Shown: positions 45,713 to 54,600, numbered from the stretch's first letter. The stretch: DNA of 64,000 bases from Paenibacillus macerans (GCF_023715465.1 NZ_JAMBOE010000009.1:124001-188000), one strand, 5' to 3'. Translations and numbers: made by a program. The notes: generated by a model from the sequence alone, not told the origin.

Positions 45713-45724
45713 TCGAAAGGCGGC

Positions 45725-45815
45725 CTTTCGCTACTAAATCGTAAAAATAGCGCCATAAAATTCCTCTATTTCACGCAACGTGGGGGATATCGCTGAAATA
45801 GCGCCCTTTTTTTCC
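45725..45815. repeat. Short AAATAGCG-type intergenic repeat
   Basis: AAAATAGCGCCATAAAATTCC...GATATCGCTGAAATAGCGCCC recalls the end blocks of family B at 31448 and 48161. It lies between the IS and the ycnJ stop. Confidence 0.5.
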
Positions 45816-45915
45816 TTTATGTTGTCACCCGTGATCTTCAATAGACTAATTTTGCCGTTTTCTCAAGTCTTCACTTGCCATCATGCTAACGTTATTTCCA
45901 GAATCGTCTACTGGA

Positions 45916-47937
45916 TTATTTGCTGCCGACCCGCAGCTCCGTATCGTAGTCCAGGGTGTCCAGCGATTTCAGCAGGATATGGACGTGAACATTCCAACGG
46001 CCGCCCATCGTGATGATTCCGTCAGCTTTGGCTTCGGGTGGATCGCTGCCAAACTGCTGGCCGGGAAAACCGATTTCTACGGTGCCCATATCCATTTCTT
46101 TGGAGGTCAGCTCCAGCGTGACTTGTTCAATATCCCGGCGGGGTTGGCCGTCCGGCCCGGTGATCACCGCCTGGAACGTGTTGGACCCTACAAGATTGGG
46201 CGAGATGCTGATCGTGAGTCGAGATCCGTCCGGGAGCTGGTTCGTCAGCTGGGCCGGGCCGGGATTGGCCGCGGCGGTCGGCAGATTGGCCAGCAGCGCC
46301 GCCAAAGCGAGAACAACCAAGCCGAGGGCGAATTCCGTCCATACCCCGGCTCCAAGCGGCCGGGAGGGCTTGCGTCCGCGCAGGAAGGCTGACAGCCCCA
46401 GCCCTAGGCACACCAGGGTCAGCAGTATTTTCCCCAGCAGCACTTTGCCGTAATCAGAATGAAACAGAGCATACCAGGTAGGCACATGAAGCAGGCTTCC
46501 GTATACACCGGTAAAGATCAGAACGGCAACGCAGCCTGCGGCCAGCATGGAGAAACGCCGGACCGCGCGCCAATAAAGCGTATGTTGCGGCGAATCCGCG
46601 GCGGTGGCAGCGGGCGGGGCGCCCGAAGGATCAACCAAGCCGCCAGTGGCCGCGTCCGGGTCCGTCGCTGGCGCCGACGCGCGTGCCGGTTCGGCAAGGG
46701 CCTCCACTGGCGTCGACGCGCGTGCCGGTTCGGCAAGGGCCTCCGCTGGCGCCGATGTGCGCGCTGGCTCGGCAAGGGCCTCCACTGGCGCCGATGTGCG
46801 CGCTGGCTCGGCAAGGGCCTCCGCTGGAGTCGACGTGCGTGCCGGTTCGGCAAGGGCCTCCACTGGCGCCGATGTGCGCGCTGGCTCGGCAAGGGCCTCC
46901 GCCGGCAGCGGCTTTGGCCGGGCAACCGCGGCCGGCAGCAGAAACGCCACTGCGCCCACGCCGCCGAGCCAGATCAATCCGGCGGCCAAGTGCAGGAAGT
47001 CCGCCGTGACGGCGGCGGATTTCACGGAGGCCGTGGCCGCATGGCCGATAAAAGCTTTGGCGAGCAGCAAACCAAGGCCGGCCGCGAAGGCCAGGGCAAG
47101 GAGCAGTCTGCCCGGGCAGGACTTTTTGCTGAAGGCGCGAAGGAGGAGGAGGGTCGCTGTGAGCAATACGATGAGCAGCATGGCCTGGTACCCCCAAATT
47201 TCGCCAAAGCTCGTGTAGATCAACGTTTCCTGCAGGCTACCGGGGTCAAACGCTTTGCTCCAGCCGCCGCCAGAATCGCTGGCGGTTTGCTGCGGCAGGC
47301 TGAGCAGCACGGCGGCCGCGGCTGCGGCAAATCCGAGCAGCAGGGCCGTGCGGCTGCGCCGCTTTAAGCGTTCGGGCAAAGCAACCGAACGTTGTTTCCC
47401 GGCGGGCAGCAGCCACAAATGGAACGCAAGAGTGCCCAAATACAAGGCCATGCCGCCGTAAAACAGCCAGCGGACCGCCAGCAGGCTCCAGCTGGGAAAG
47501 CTGTTCTGAGCGGTGGAGTCGTGCTGGGGAACGCTGCTTGAAGCTCCCTGCCCGATTTGAAAAGAAATCGTCCCGGAGACGGGATGCCCATCGCCGGAAA
47601 CGACTTTCCACTTGGCCGCATACGCTCCCTCCGGCAGGTCCGGCTTTAGGGCAACGCTCAGCCGGGTAGGCTGTTCCGGATCGAATACAGGCTCGCCCGC
47701 GACCTCGCTGACACCGGACGGCCCGATTACTTGTAGCTCATAAAAGCCGGCTTCGATCGGCTCGTTGAATTCAATCCGGACGGAGCTCGGCGCCTGGTCC
47801 AGCGTTTCGTCCGCCGCGGGCGTCGAGGAAACGACATAGGCATGGGCCAGCGCGGCAGGAGGGCGCATGCCCAGCGCGACGAAACACGCCAACACCATAA
47901 GCGCGGCCCATTTGCACCATCGTGATTTCAACTTCAT
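45916..47937 (-). CDS. ycnJ: CopC-CopD fusion copper transport protein (YcnJ)
   Basis: About 673 residues. A signal peptide ends at ALA, giving a mature His in AHAYVVSSTPAADE; a CopC domain follows with GDGHPVSGTISF copper ligands. Eight or so CopD membrane segments come next (LAVRWLFYGGMALYLG; AAVTADFLHLAAGLIWLGGV), then a C-terminal YtkA-like beta domain (FPGQQFGSDP; WNVHVHILL). YcnJ imports copper. A loop after the sixth helix is swollen by six or more 13-residue EALAEPARTSAPV repeats absent from typical YcnJ. ATG 47937 follows AAAGGCGG. Promoter not identified. Confidence 0.9.
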   Translation of the reverse strand: MKLKSRWCKWAALMVLACFVALGMRPPAALAHAYVVSSTPAADETLDQAPSSVRIEFNEPIEAGFYELQVIGPSGVSEVAGEPVFDPEQPTRLSVALKPDLPEGAYAAKWKVVSGDGHPVSGTISFQIGQGASSSVPQHDSTAQNSFPSWSLLAVRWLFYGGMALYLGTLAFHLWLLPAGKQRSVALPERLKRRSRTALLLGFAAAAAAVLLSLPQQTASDSGGGWSKAFDPGSLQETLIYTSFGEIWGYQAMLLIVLLTATLLLLRAFSKKSCPGRLLLALAFAAGLGLLLAKAFIGHAATASVKSAAVTADFLHLAAGLIWLGGVGAVAFLLPAAVARPKPLPAEALAEPARTSAPVEALAEPARTSTPAEALAEPARTSAPVEALAEPARTSAPAEALAEPARASTPVEALAEPARASAPATDPDAATGGLVDPSGAPPAATAADSPQHTLYWRAVRRFSMLAAGCVAVLIFTGVYGSLLHVPTWYALFHSDYGKVLLGKILLTLVCLGLGLSAFLRGRKPSRPLGAGVWTEFALGLVVLALAALLANLPTAAANPGPAQLTNQLPDGSRLTISISPNLVGSNTFQAVITGPDGQPRRDIEQVTLELTSKEMDMGTVEIGFPGQQFGSDPPEAKADGIITMGGRWNVHVHILLKSLDTLDYDTELRVGSK
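46675..46910 (-). repeat. 39-bp tandem repeats inside ycnJ
   Basis: At least six units encoding EALAEPAR-(T/A)S-(A/T)P-(V/A), alternating between two variants. Because 39 is a multiple of three, copy changes keep the frame. Confidence 0.9.
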
Positions 47938-48160
47938 TACCGCCTTTATCGAAATAGTCAATGAGAAACTTCACAATAAATATTATTTTACAATGGCTGT
48001 CAAAACTTTAGTATGACTACAACGGGCTATATGGGACTAACCTGATCTGAATTTTTGTCGATTGTGTGAAGGTTCAAGCGGGCATTTTTTTTCAGCGTGA
48101 ACAATGGCTAAACCTCGAAATCAGCGTTTGACAGCCGGCAATTGGAACGACCAAGGTAGC

Positions 48161-48464
48161 GTCGGCCTTCAAAATAGCGGTACTTTATGTACTTATTATC
48201 CGAAACCTACCATGTTTATCCCCATTAGCGGCATTTTATGTACTTATTTTCCTAAGAATGGTCCGGAAAGTGGGCATTTCCTTGCGACCCTAAGAAAATA
48301 GCGACATAAAATGGCGCTATTTTTTCAACTGGACGGATGTTGCCGTAATAACGACATTTTATGCCCTTGTTTTTTCGTCAGAGTGCTCGGGCAACCTGGT
48401 GTTGCAAATTTCGGCTTAGGATGAAGACTTTCTTTCGCCAGGTTGTTTTGTTAAGCGCCGTTTT
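48161..48464. repeat. Long dispersed intergenic repeat, family B copy 2
   Basis: Aligned end to end with 31448-31716: GGCCTTCAAAATAGCG, ACTTTATGTACTTATTATCC, CATTAGCGGCATTTTATG, GAATGGTCCGGAAAGTGG, AAAATAGCGACATAAAA, TAATAACGACATTTTATG, then TTAAGCGCCGTTTTTGG. The gap 47938-48574 has no other feature besides the next gene's leader. Confidence 0.8.
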
Positions 48465-48574
48465 TGGTTCTAAGCCAGAACATGAAAAAATACTAACTAT
48501 GCATGTTAAGGATTTAAAATAAGCCAAGGGTAAGCTACAATGGGTAAGAGTCTACATTTGGAGGAGGAAGGCAA

Positions 48575-49552
48575 GTGACAACGAAGATCAAAGCGGGTAT
48601 CGTAGGATACGGAAATTTGGGACGGGGCGTGGAACTGGCGCTGAAGCAAAATCCCGATTTCCAGCTGCAGGCTATTTTTTCAAGAAGAAAACCGGATGAG
48701 GTGGCAGCGGCCGGCGGCGTCGTACACATTTCCGAAATCGAAAAATATAAAGGCGACATTGACGTGCTCATTCTTTGCGGCGGTTCGGCTACGGATTTGC
48801 CGGAGCAGGGACCGGAGCTGGCGGCCTTGTTCAATACGGTCGACAGCTTTGACACGCATGCCAAAATCCCTGAATATTTCGAAAAAGTGAACGCAGCGGC
48901 GGCGAAGGCCGGAACGGTCAGCGTGATTTCCACGGGATGGGATCCGGGCTTGTTCTCGCTGAACCGGCTGCTTGCCGAAGCCGTGCTGCCGGAGGGCAAA
49001 GAGTACACGTTCTGGGGCAAAGGAGTCAGCCAAGGCCACTCCGATGCGATCCGGCGCGTTGCGGGCGTTAAAGATGGCAAGCAATACACGATCCCGGTTG
49101 AAGCGGCGGTCGAACGTGTCCGCAAGGGCGAAAATCCGCAGCTGACCACACGCGAGAAGCATTTGCGCGAATGCTACGTTGTTGCCGAAGCAGGAGCCGA
49201 CCTGGCCAAAATCGAACATGAAATTAAAACGATGCCGAACTATTTTTCCGATTATGACACCACCGTTCATTTCATCAGCGAAGAGGAGCTTAAAGCAAAC
49301 CATTCCACGATGCCGCACGGGGGCATGGTGTTGAGAAGCGGCCGGACAGGCAAGGACAGCACGCAGCTGATCGAGTTCGGCCTGAAGCTGGACAGCAACC
49401 CGGAGTTTACGGCCAGCGTATTGGTCGCTTACGCCCGCGCGGTGTACAAGCTGTCGCAAGCCGGGGAGTCGGGGGCGAAAACCGTATTCGATATTCCGTT
49501 CGGCCTGCTGTCGCCGAAATCGCCGGAGCAGCTTCGTAAAGAATTGCTGTAG
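48575..49552 (+). CDS. ddh: meso-Diaminopimelate D-dehydrogenase
   Basis: 325 residues. NADPH-dependent reductive amination of tetrahydrodipicolinate to meso-diaminopimelate in one step, feeding lysine and peptidoglycan. The Rossmann motif is GIVGYGNLGRGVELAL at residue 8; then FSRRKP, LCGGSATDLPEQ, NTVDSFDTHAKIPEY, STGWDPGLFSLNR, GKGVSQGHSDAIRRV and the C-terminal DIPFGLLSP. All are family hallmarks and the length is typical. GTG start, 6 bases after GGAGGAGGAA. Monocistronic, terminator at 49588. Confidence 0.95.
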   Translation: MTTKIKAGIVGYGNLGRGVELALKQNPDFQLQAIFSRRKPDEVAAAGGVVHISEIEKYKGDIDVLILCGGSATDLPEQGPELAALFNTVDSFDTHAKIPEYFEKVNAAAAKAGTVSVISTGWDPGLFSLNRLLAEAVLPEGKEYTFWGKGVSQGHSDAIRRVAGVKDGKQYTIPVEAAVERVRKGENPQLTTREKHLRECYVVAEAGADLAKIEHEIKTMPNYFSDYDTTVHFISEEELKANHSTMPHGGMVLRSGRTGKDSTQLIEFGLKLDSNPEFTASVLVAYARAVYKLSQAGESGAKTVFDIPFGLLSPKSPEQLRKELL

Positions 49553-49587
49553 TACGTTAAACAAAAAAAGCATCAAAAAATAAAACC

Positions 49588-49634
49588 AGGCTGTCCTTAC
49601 GGATCTTGAACGATCTGGAGGGCAGCCTTTTTTG
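49588..49634 (+). terminator. Intrinsic terminator after ddh
   Basis: AGGCTGTCC pairs with GGAGGGCAGCCT (with an inner GGATC/GATCT stem), followed by six T. Confidence 0.85.
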
Positions 49635-49667
49635 TGGTGATCGGAAATGGACAAAACACGGAAATAA

Positions 49668-49683
49668 TGTGAATAAAATCACG
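49668..49683 (+). promoter_or_regulatory. FNR/CRP-family-like box upstream of qoxA
   Basis: TGTGA-ATAAAA-TCACG is one base from the TGTGA-N6-TCACA palindrome. It lies 330 bp before qoxA, so either a distal promoter with a long leader or coincidence. The intervening 49684-50012 is AT-rich, with GAGCTGTAAAGG repeated at 49789 and 49809, and no convincing gene. Confidence 0.45.
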
Positions 49684-50012
49684 AAATATCAAATCTATTA
49701 TGACAATTCTGCGAACTATTAGAGAACGAGCCGTCATTGTGAACATTTATCAAAATCGCGTTTTTTGCCTGATTTTCGCCGAAAACGAGCTGTAAAGGGG
49801 ATTGGTTGAGCTGTAAAGGAGGAATGTCACACTTAATATTAACATTATTTAACATAAATGACTATCTCTATGAATTGTTATTCGCTCTTCCCTTCCCTAA
49901 CATTAAATTAGCTAAAAGACAACAGCCATCCCGGTCTATTCGTGATGGCATTCATAACGTTCACAACATTTACTATGAAGGTTCACAATGAAGAAAGGGG
50001 TATCGGTGTCCT

Positions 50013-50984
50013 ATGAAAAGGAAAGGGTTGCTGTTTGTAGTATTTTCAGCCCTTCTTGTGCTGCTGACCGGATGCAATTCGTTAACGGTTTTGAATCCGA
50101 AAGGGCCGGTGGCCAAGACCCAATCTGACGTCATTATTTTCTCTATTTTGACGATGGCGTTTATTTTGCTGGTTGTTTATGTTTTGTACATTTACATGCT
50201 CTCGAAATACCGCGCCTCCAAGTTGCCTGCGGATTATGAGCCGCCGCATGAGGAAGGCAGCAAATGGCTGGAAATCACCTGGATCACCATCCCGATCATT
50301 ATCGTTACGGTGTTGTCGGTCGTCACGGTCCGCAGTACGGCCGCCGTTGAAAAGGTGCCGGCAGGCTACGAGGACCAGAAACCGCTCGTCATCTACGCGG
50401 CGTCCTCCAACTGGAAATGGCATTTTAGCTATCCGGAGGAAGGCATTGAAACGGTAAACTACGTGAATATCCCAACGAACCGTCCGGTGGAATTCCGCCT
50501 GTATTCGTATGGGCCGATCACAAGCTTCTGGATTCCGCAGCTGGGCGGCCAGAAATACGCAATGAGCGACATGGTCAACAAGCTCAACCTCGTTGCCGAG
50601 CATGAGGGCTCCTACATGGGTAAAAACTCCAACTTCTCCGGAGAAGGTTTCGCTCATATGGAATTCGAAGCTTTGGCGATGTCTCCGACCGATTTCGACA
50701 AATGGGTGAAGGACGTGAAAACGACGGAGCCTGCGCTGACGGAAAAGGAATTTGATTCCCTGCTGAACACGGCATTTGTCGGCCGCAAATCGTATTCGTC
50801 CACGCACCTGTCGTTCAGACCGGCTCCGGAGGGCGAAAACGCCGGGCATCATCACGGCGGCGAGGGAACGGGGGAGGAAGGCACGACCGGTTCCGAAGAA
50901 ATGGACCACTCCGATATGGATATGCCCGGCATGGATATGTCGGACATGAACGACTCTACGATGGATCATTCGACGCATAACTAA
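50013..50984 (+). CDS. qoxA: Cytochrome aa3 quinol oxidase subunit II, with His/Met-rich tail
   Basis: 323 residues. A lipoprotein signal with lipobox LLTGC, two membrane helices (IIFSILTMAFILLVVYVLYIYML; WITIPIIIVTVLSVVTV) and an extracellular cupredoxin domain (SSNWKWHFSYPEEGIETVNY). The CuA ligands of cytochrome c oxidases are absent, which marks a quinol oxidase. The last 50 residues, HHHGGEG...MDHSDMDMPGMDMSDMND, form a His/Met/Asp tail not usual in QoxA and likely to bind copper. First gene of qoxABCD. AAAGGGG lies 12 bases before the ATG. Confidence 0.93.
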   Translation: MKRKGLLFVVFSALLVLLTGCNSLTVLNPKGPVAKTQSDVIIFSILTMAFILLVVYVLYIYMLSKYRASKLPADYEPPHEEGSKWLEITWITIPIIIVTVLSVVTVRSTAAVEKVPAGYEDQKPLVIYAASSNWKWHFSYPEEGIETVNYVNIPTNRPVEFRLYSYGPITSFWIPQLGGQKYAMSDMVNKLNLVAEHEGSYMGKNSNFSGEGFAHMEFEALAMSPTDFDKWVKDVKTTEPALTEKEFDSLLNTAFVGRKSYSSTHLSFRPAPEGENAGHHHGGEGTGEEGTTGSEEMDHSDMDMPGMDMSDMNDSTMDHSTHN

Positions 50985-51002
50985 GGAAGGGAGTAGCTTA
51001 AC

Positions 51003-52973
51003 ATGAAATGGGACGAATTTTTCGTCACTGGGGAACCGATGATTTACGGCGCCATGGTCAGCATCGTCGTCGCGTCGCTGGCGATTCTCATCGGGTTAAC
51101 CTATTTTAAAAAGTGGGGCTACCTGTGGCGCGAATGGTTGACGACCGTCGACCACAAGCGCATCGGGATCATGTATATCATCTGCGCCCTGCTGATGTTG
51201 TTCCGCGGCGGCGTGGATGCGCTCCTGATGCGGGGGCAGCTGGCGGTCCCGGAAAACGGGCTGCTGGATGCGCAGCACTATAACGAGATTTTTACGACGC
51301 ATGGGGTTATCATGATCCTGTTTATGGCGATGCCGTTTGTCATTGGGCTTATGAACGTCGTGATACCGCTGCAAATCGGCGCCCGCGACGTTGCGTTCCC
51401 GCGGCTGAACGCCGTCAGTTTCTGGCTGTTTTTTGCCGGAGCGATGCTGTTTAACATCTCTTTTGTCATCGGGGGTTCCCCGGATGCCGGCTGGACCGCT
51501 TATTTCCCGCTGGCCAGCATCGAGTTCAGCCCGACGGTGGGCAATAACTATTACTCGATCGCCTTGCAGATCGCCGGGATCGGTACGCTTATGACCGGTG
51601 TCAACTTTGTCGCTACGATTTTGAAAATGCGCGCCCCGGGCATGACGCTGATGAAAATGCCGATGTTTACCTGGTCGGTGCTGATCACCTGCGTTATCAT
51701 TATGTTTGCTTTCCCGGTGCTGACCGTGGCCCTGGCGCTCATGATGTTCGACCGGCTGTTTGGCTCGCAGTTCTTTACGATGGCCAATGGCGGGATGGAT
51801 ATGCTCTGGGCCAACCTGTTCTGGGTCTGGGGCCATCCGGAGGTATATATCGTTATTTTGCCCGCTTTCGGGATTTATAGTGAAATCATTGCGACGTTTT
51901 CGCGCAAAAACCTGTACGGCTACAAATCCATGGTTTACAGTATGGTCGTCATTTCACTGCTGTCGTTTATCGTATGGGCGCACCACTTCTATACGATGGG
52001 GCATGGCGTGATGGTCAACGGCGTGTTCTCGATTACAACGATGTTGATTTCGGTTCCGACCGGGGTCAAAATCTTTAACTGGCTGTTTACGCTCCGCAAA
52101 GGGCGGATCGAATTTACAACGCCGATGCTGTATTCCCTCGCCTTTATTCCGATCTTTACGATCGGCGGCGTCACCGGCGTCATGCTGGCGATGGCGAGCG
52201 CCGACTATCAATACCATAACACGATGTTCCTGGTGGCCCACTTCCACTACGTGCTGATCCCAGGTACCGTGTTTGCCGTGATCGCCGGCTTCTACTACTG
52301 GTTCCCGAAACTGTTCGGGTTCCGGCTGAACGAGCGCCAGGGCAAGCTGGCCTTCTGGATTATCACGATCAGCTTCAACGTCACGTTTATGCCGCTGTTT
52401 TTCCTTGGACTGAAAGGCATGACGCGGCGGATGTACACCTATTCGGAAAGCACCGGTTTTGGTCCGCTGAACTTGATCGCGTCGATCGGCGCCGTCGGTT
52501 TGGCGATCGGCTTCATCGTGCTGGTCTACAACATTTACTGGAGCTTCCGGTACGCCGAAAGAGACAAAACCGGCGACCCATGGAACGCGCGCACTTTGGA
52601 ATGGAGCACGCACAGTCCGGTGCCGGAGTACAACTTTGCGGTCGTGCCTGAAGTGGACGATCTTGATCCGTTCTGGAAAGCGAAGAAAACCGGCAAGCCG
52701 CTGTATAATGGTAAACTCGAAGAGATTCATATGCCGAACAACAGCGGGCAGCCGATTATTTTGGGCATTATCTTCTTCTTCTTCGGATTTTCCATGGTGT
52801 TCAGCTGGTGGATTCCGGCGATTATTGCCGGTCTTGGCGTAATCGTTATGCTGGCGGTGCGTTCGTTCGAACGCGATCATGGCCACCACATTCCGGTCAG
52901 CAAAATCAGAAAAACCGAGGAAGCTTTGAGTAAAAAAGAATCGGAAGCGGGATTGCGGGGTGAACACGCATGA
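51003..52973 (+). CDS. qoxB: Cytochrome aa3 quinol oxidase subunit I
   Basis: 656 residues, about 14-15 membrane helices. Haem-copper site motifs: TTHGVIMILFMAMPF (haem a ligand His), WVWGHPEVYIVILPAFG (CuB His and the cross-linked Tyr), AHHFYTMG (CuB His pair) and VAHFHYVLIPG (haem ligands). It reduces oxygen to water with quinol electrons and pumps protons. RBS GGAAGGGAG. The stop overlaps qoxC by 4 bp. Confidence 0.97.
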   Translation: MKWDEFFVTGEPMIYGAMVSIVVASLAILIGLTYFKKWGYLWREWLTTVDHKRIGIMYIICALLMLFRGGVDALLMRGQLAVPENGLLDAQHYNEIFTTHGVIMILFMAMPFVIGLMNVVIPLQIGARDVAFPRLNAVSFWLFFAGAMLFNISFVIGGSPDAGWTAYFPLASIEFSPTVGNNYYSIALQIAGIGTLMTGVNFVATILKMRAPGMTLMKMPMFTWSVLITCVIIMFAFPVLTVALALMMFDRLFGSQFFTMANGGMDMLWANLFWVWGHPEVYIVILPAFGIYSEIIATFSRKNLYGYKSMVYSMVVISLLSFIVWAHHFYTMGHGVMVNGVFSITTMLISVPTGVKIFNWLFTLRKGRIEFTTPMLYSLAFIPIFTIGGVTGVMLAMASADYQYHNTMFLVAHFHYVLIPGTVFAVIAGFYYWFPKLFGFRLNERQGKLAFWIITISFNVTFMPLFFLGLKGMTRRMYTYSESTGFGPLNLIASIGAVGLAIGFIVLVYNIYWSFRYAERDKTGDPWNARTLEWSTHSPVPEYNFAVVPEVDDLDPFWKAKKTGKPLYNGKLEEIHMPNNSGQPIILGIIFFFFGFSMVFSWWIPAIIAGLGVIVMLAVRSFERDHGHHIPVSKIRKTEEALSKKESEAGLRGEHA

Positions 52974-53566
52974 AAATAGATCATTCTTTGCCGCTCGAAT
53001 ACCAGACGGAAGAGAACAGCAATCGGATCTTCGGCTTCTGGCTGTTCCTGGGCGCGGAAATCGTGCTTTTCTGTACGCTGTTTGCCGTTTACCTCACGCT
53101 GTGGAACCGTACGGGCAGCGGCCCGGACGGAAAAGAAATTTTCGAAATCGGGCCGGTGCTCGCCGAAACGTTCCTGCTGCTGACCAGCAGCTTCACCTGC
53201 GGGCTGGCGGTGCATAGCATGCGGCTCGGGATGAAAAAGGCGTTTATGACCTTTTTCATCATCACGCTGCTGCTGGGCCTCGGCTTCCTCGGCGTGGAAA
53301 TTACCGAGTTCGTGACGTATATCGGTGAAGGGGCGACGCTGCAAACGAGCGCTTTCCTGTCCAGCTTGTTCGTCCTGCTCGGCACGCACGGCGCCCACGT
53401 GACGCTGGGCCTCTTGTGGGGCACCGGGCTGATGATTCAGGTGAAACGCGAAGGCTTTACGCTCGATACCGCGAACAAATCGTTTATTTTTTCGCTGTAC
53501 TGGCACTTCCTCGACGTCGTCTGGATCTTCATCTTCAGCTTCGTTTATTTGAAAGGAATGATGTGA
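52970..53566 (+). CDS. qoxC: Cytochrome aa3 quinol oxidase subunit III
   Basis: 198 residues with five membrane helices: NRIFGFWLFLGAEIVLFCTLF, GTHGAHVTLGLLWG and YWHFLDVVWIFIFSFVYL are typical of subunit III of haem-copper oxidases. It stabilises subunit I and proton uptake. ATGA overlap with qoxB; one base from qoxD. Confidence 0.96.
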   Translation: MKIDHSLPLEYQTEENSNRIFGFWLFLGAEIVLFCTLFAVYLTLWNRTGSGPDGKEIFEIGPVLAETFLLLTSSFTCGLAVHSMRLGMKKAFMTFFIITLLLGLGFLGVEITEFVTYIGEGATLQTSAFLSSLFVLLGTHGAHVTLGLLWGTGLMIQVKREGFTLDTANKSFIFSLYWHFLDVVWIFIFSFVYLKGMM

Positions 53567-53567
53567 C

Positions 53568-53852
53568 ATGAAAAAGCTCTTTCCTGTTCAGCACGTCATG
53601 GGATATATATTTTCGCTGATTCTGTCCGTTGTGGCGTTGTCAGTAGTTTTCTGGGATATGCCGCTGGCGGTGGGACTCACGATCCTGCTCATTTGCGCGG
53701 CGATCCAAATGTCACTTCAGCTGTTCCTGTTCATGCATATCAGCGAGGGCGGCACGAAAACCGCGTTGTTCACCAACATCGGTTACGCCCTGTTCGTCGG
53801 CCTGGTCACCGTTTTCGGCACCTTGTTCGCGATGATTTGGGGTTATCAGTAA
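53568..53852 (+). CDS. qoxD: Cytochrome aa3 quinol oxidase subunit IV
   Basis: 94 residues, three membrane helices (VMGYIFSLILSVVALSVVFW; ILLICAAIQMSLQLFLFMHI; ALFVGLVTVFGTLFAMIWG), the standard COX4-like small subunit. Last gene of the operon, followed by a terminator at 53892. Confidence 0.95.
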   Translation: MKKLFPVQHVMGYIFSLILSVVALSVVFWDMPLAVGLTILLICAAIQMSLQLFLFMHISEGGTKTALFTNIGYALFVGLVTVFGTLFAMIWGYQ

Positions 53853-53891
53853 CATTGTGTACAGGAATTGTATACAGGAATTATGTACAGG

Positions 53892-53931
53892 AAAACCCGT
53901 TGTTACCTTAAAAGGTGGCGGCGGGTTTTTT
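53892..53931 (+). terminator. Intrinsic terminator after qoxD
   Basis: AAAACCCGTTGTTACCTT pairs with AGGTGGCGGCGGGTTTT with two internal mismatches, followed by six T. Confidence 0.85.
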
Positions 53932-54004
53932 GCTTGTTATAGCGGGGAAAGCAAGTACAGTACGGGAATATGGGGCTGGGAGAAGCCGGGGCGTTAGTTG
54001 CTTG

Positions 54005-54160
54005 GTGATAATAAGTGGCCTTTGTGATGATAGGAAGTAGCTTTTGCGGTAATAAGTAGCTTTTGCGGTAATAAGTAGCTTATGTGGTGATAAGGAGGCT
54101 TTGTGATGATAAGGAGGCTTTGTGATGATAAGGAGCCTCTATGATGATAAGGAGCGCTTT
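54005..54160 (+). repeat. 19-bp-period tandem repeats
   Basis: About eight imperfect units of the form GATAAGGAGGCTTTGTGAT / AATAAGTAGCTTTTGCGGT. The period of 19 matches the array at 32771, but the sequence differs. Noncoding. Confidence 0.8.
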
Positions 54161-54167
54161 GCGAGGA

Positions 54168-54345
54168 TCAAGTGCAAATGTGCATCTCATATCGCGATTT
54201 TCTTGCTTTCGGGACGTATGGAGTGCAAAAGTGCAGTTGAGTAGAGCTAATATGGTAAAATATGGTTGTATGACTGAGGTTGAACTGCACTTTTGCATTT
54301 GACCCACCTGTTTCGAGGAGTTTCGACGAAATTCGCCTGCACTAA
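54168..54345. repeat. Dispersed intergenic repeat, family E copy 2
   Basis: AAGTGCAAATGTGCATCTC, GGAGTGCAAAAGTGCAG, and inverted AACTGCACTTTTGCATTTGACC, ending with CTGTTTCGAGGAGTTTCGACGAAATTCGCCTGCAC. The last block is the reverse complement of 28975-29010. Confidence 0.75.
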
Positions 54346-54450
54346 TCGGTCGGAGTTTAACGATCAGCCGAAGTTTTACGATCAGCCGAAGTTTTACGAT
54401 CGGTCGAAGTTTTTACCATAGGTCGAAGTTTTACGATCAGTCGAAGCATT
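54346..54450 (+). repeat. 18-bp tandem repeats GAAGTTTTACGATCAGCC
   Basis: Six imperfect copies directly after the family E element. The remaining bases to 54600 hold no gene. Confidence 0.85.
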
Positions 54451-54600
54451 ACGAAATGCAAATTGCAAAGCTCCGATCGAAGCATCCCTCCGTTGAACGC
54501 CAGCTTTTTATCGGCAACAGGGCTTGAATTGTGAAACAAATGAGGAAATAAGCGTGAAATCCAGCGCTACAGGGCAAGCTGAAAAAATTGCACCAACCCC

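Noticed and set aside
46459-47367. Long + strand frame (302 codons) opposite ycnJ
   Set aside because: It is antisense to a well-supported CopC-CopD protein, and its Arg/Gly-rich repeats mirror the 39-bp repeats.
49806-49991. Possible 55-61-residue leader ORF before qoxA (TTG at 49806 or ATG at 49824)
   Set aside because: The AAAGGAGGA sits one base from the ATG, the TTG has only a weak GGGG, and the product shows no recognisable feature or coding bias.
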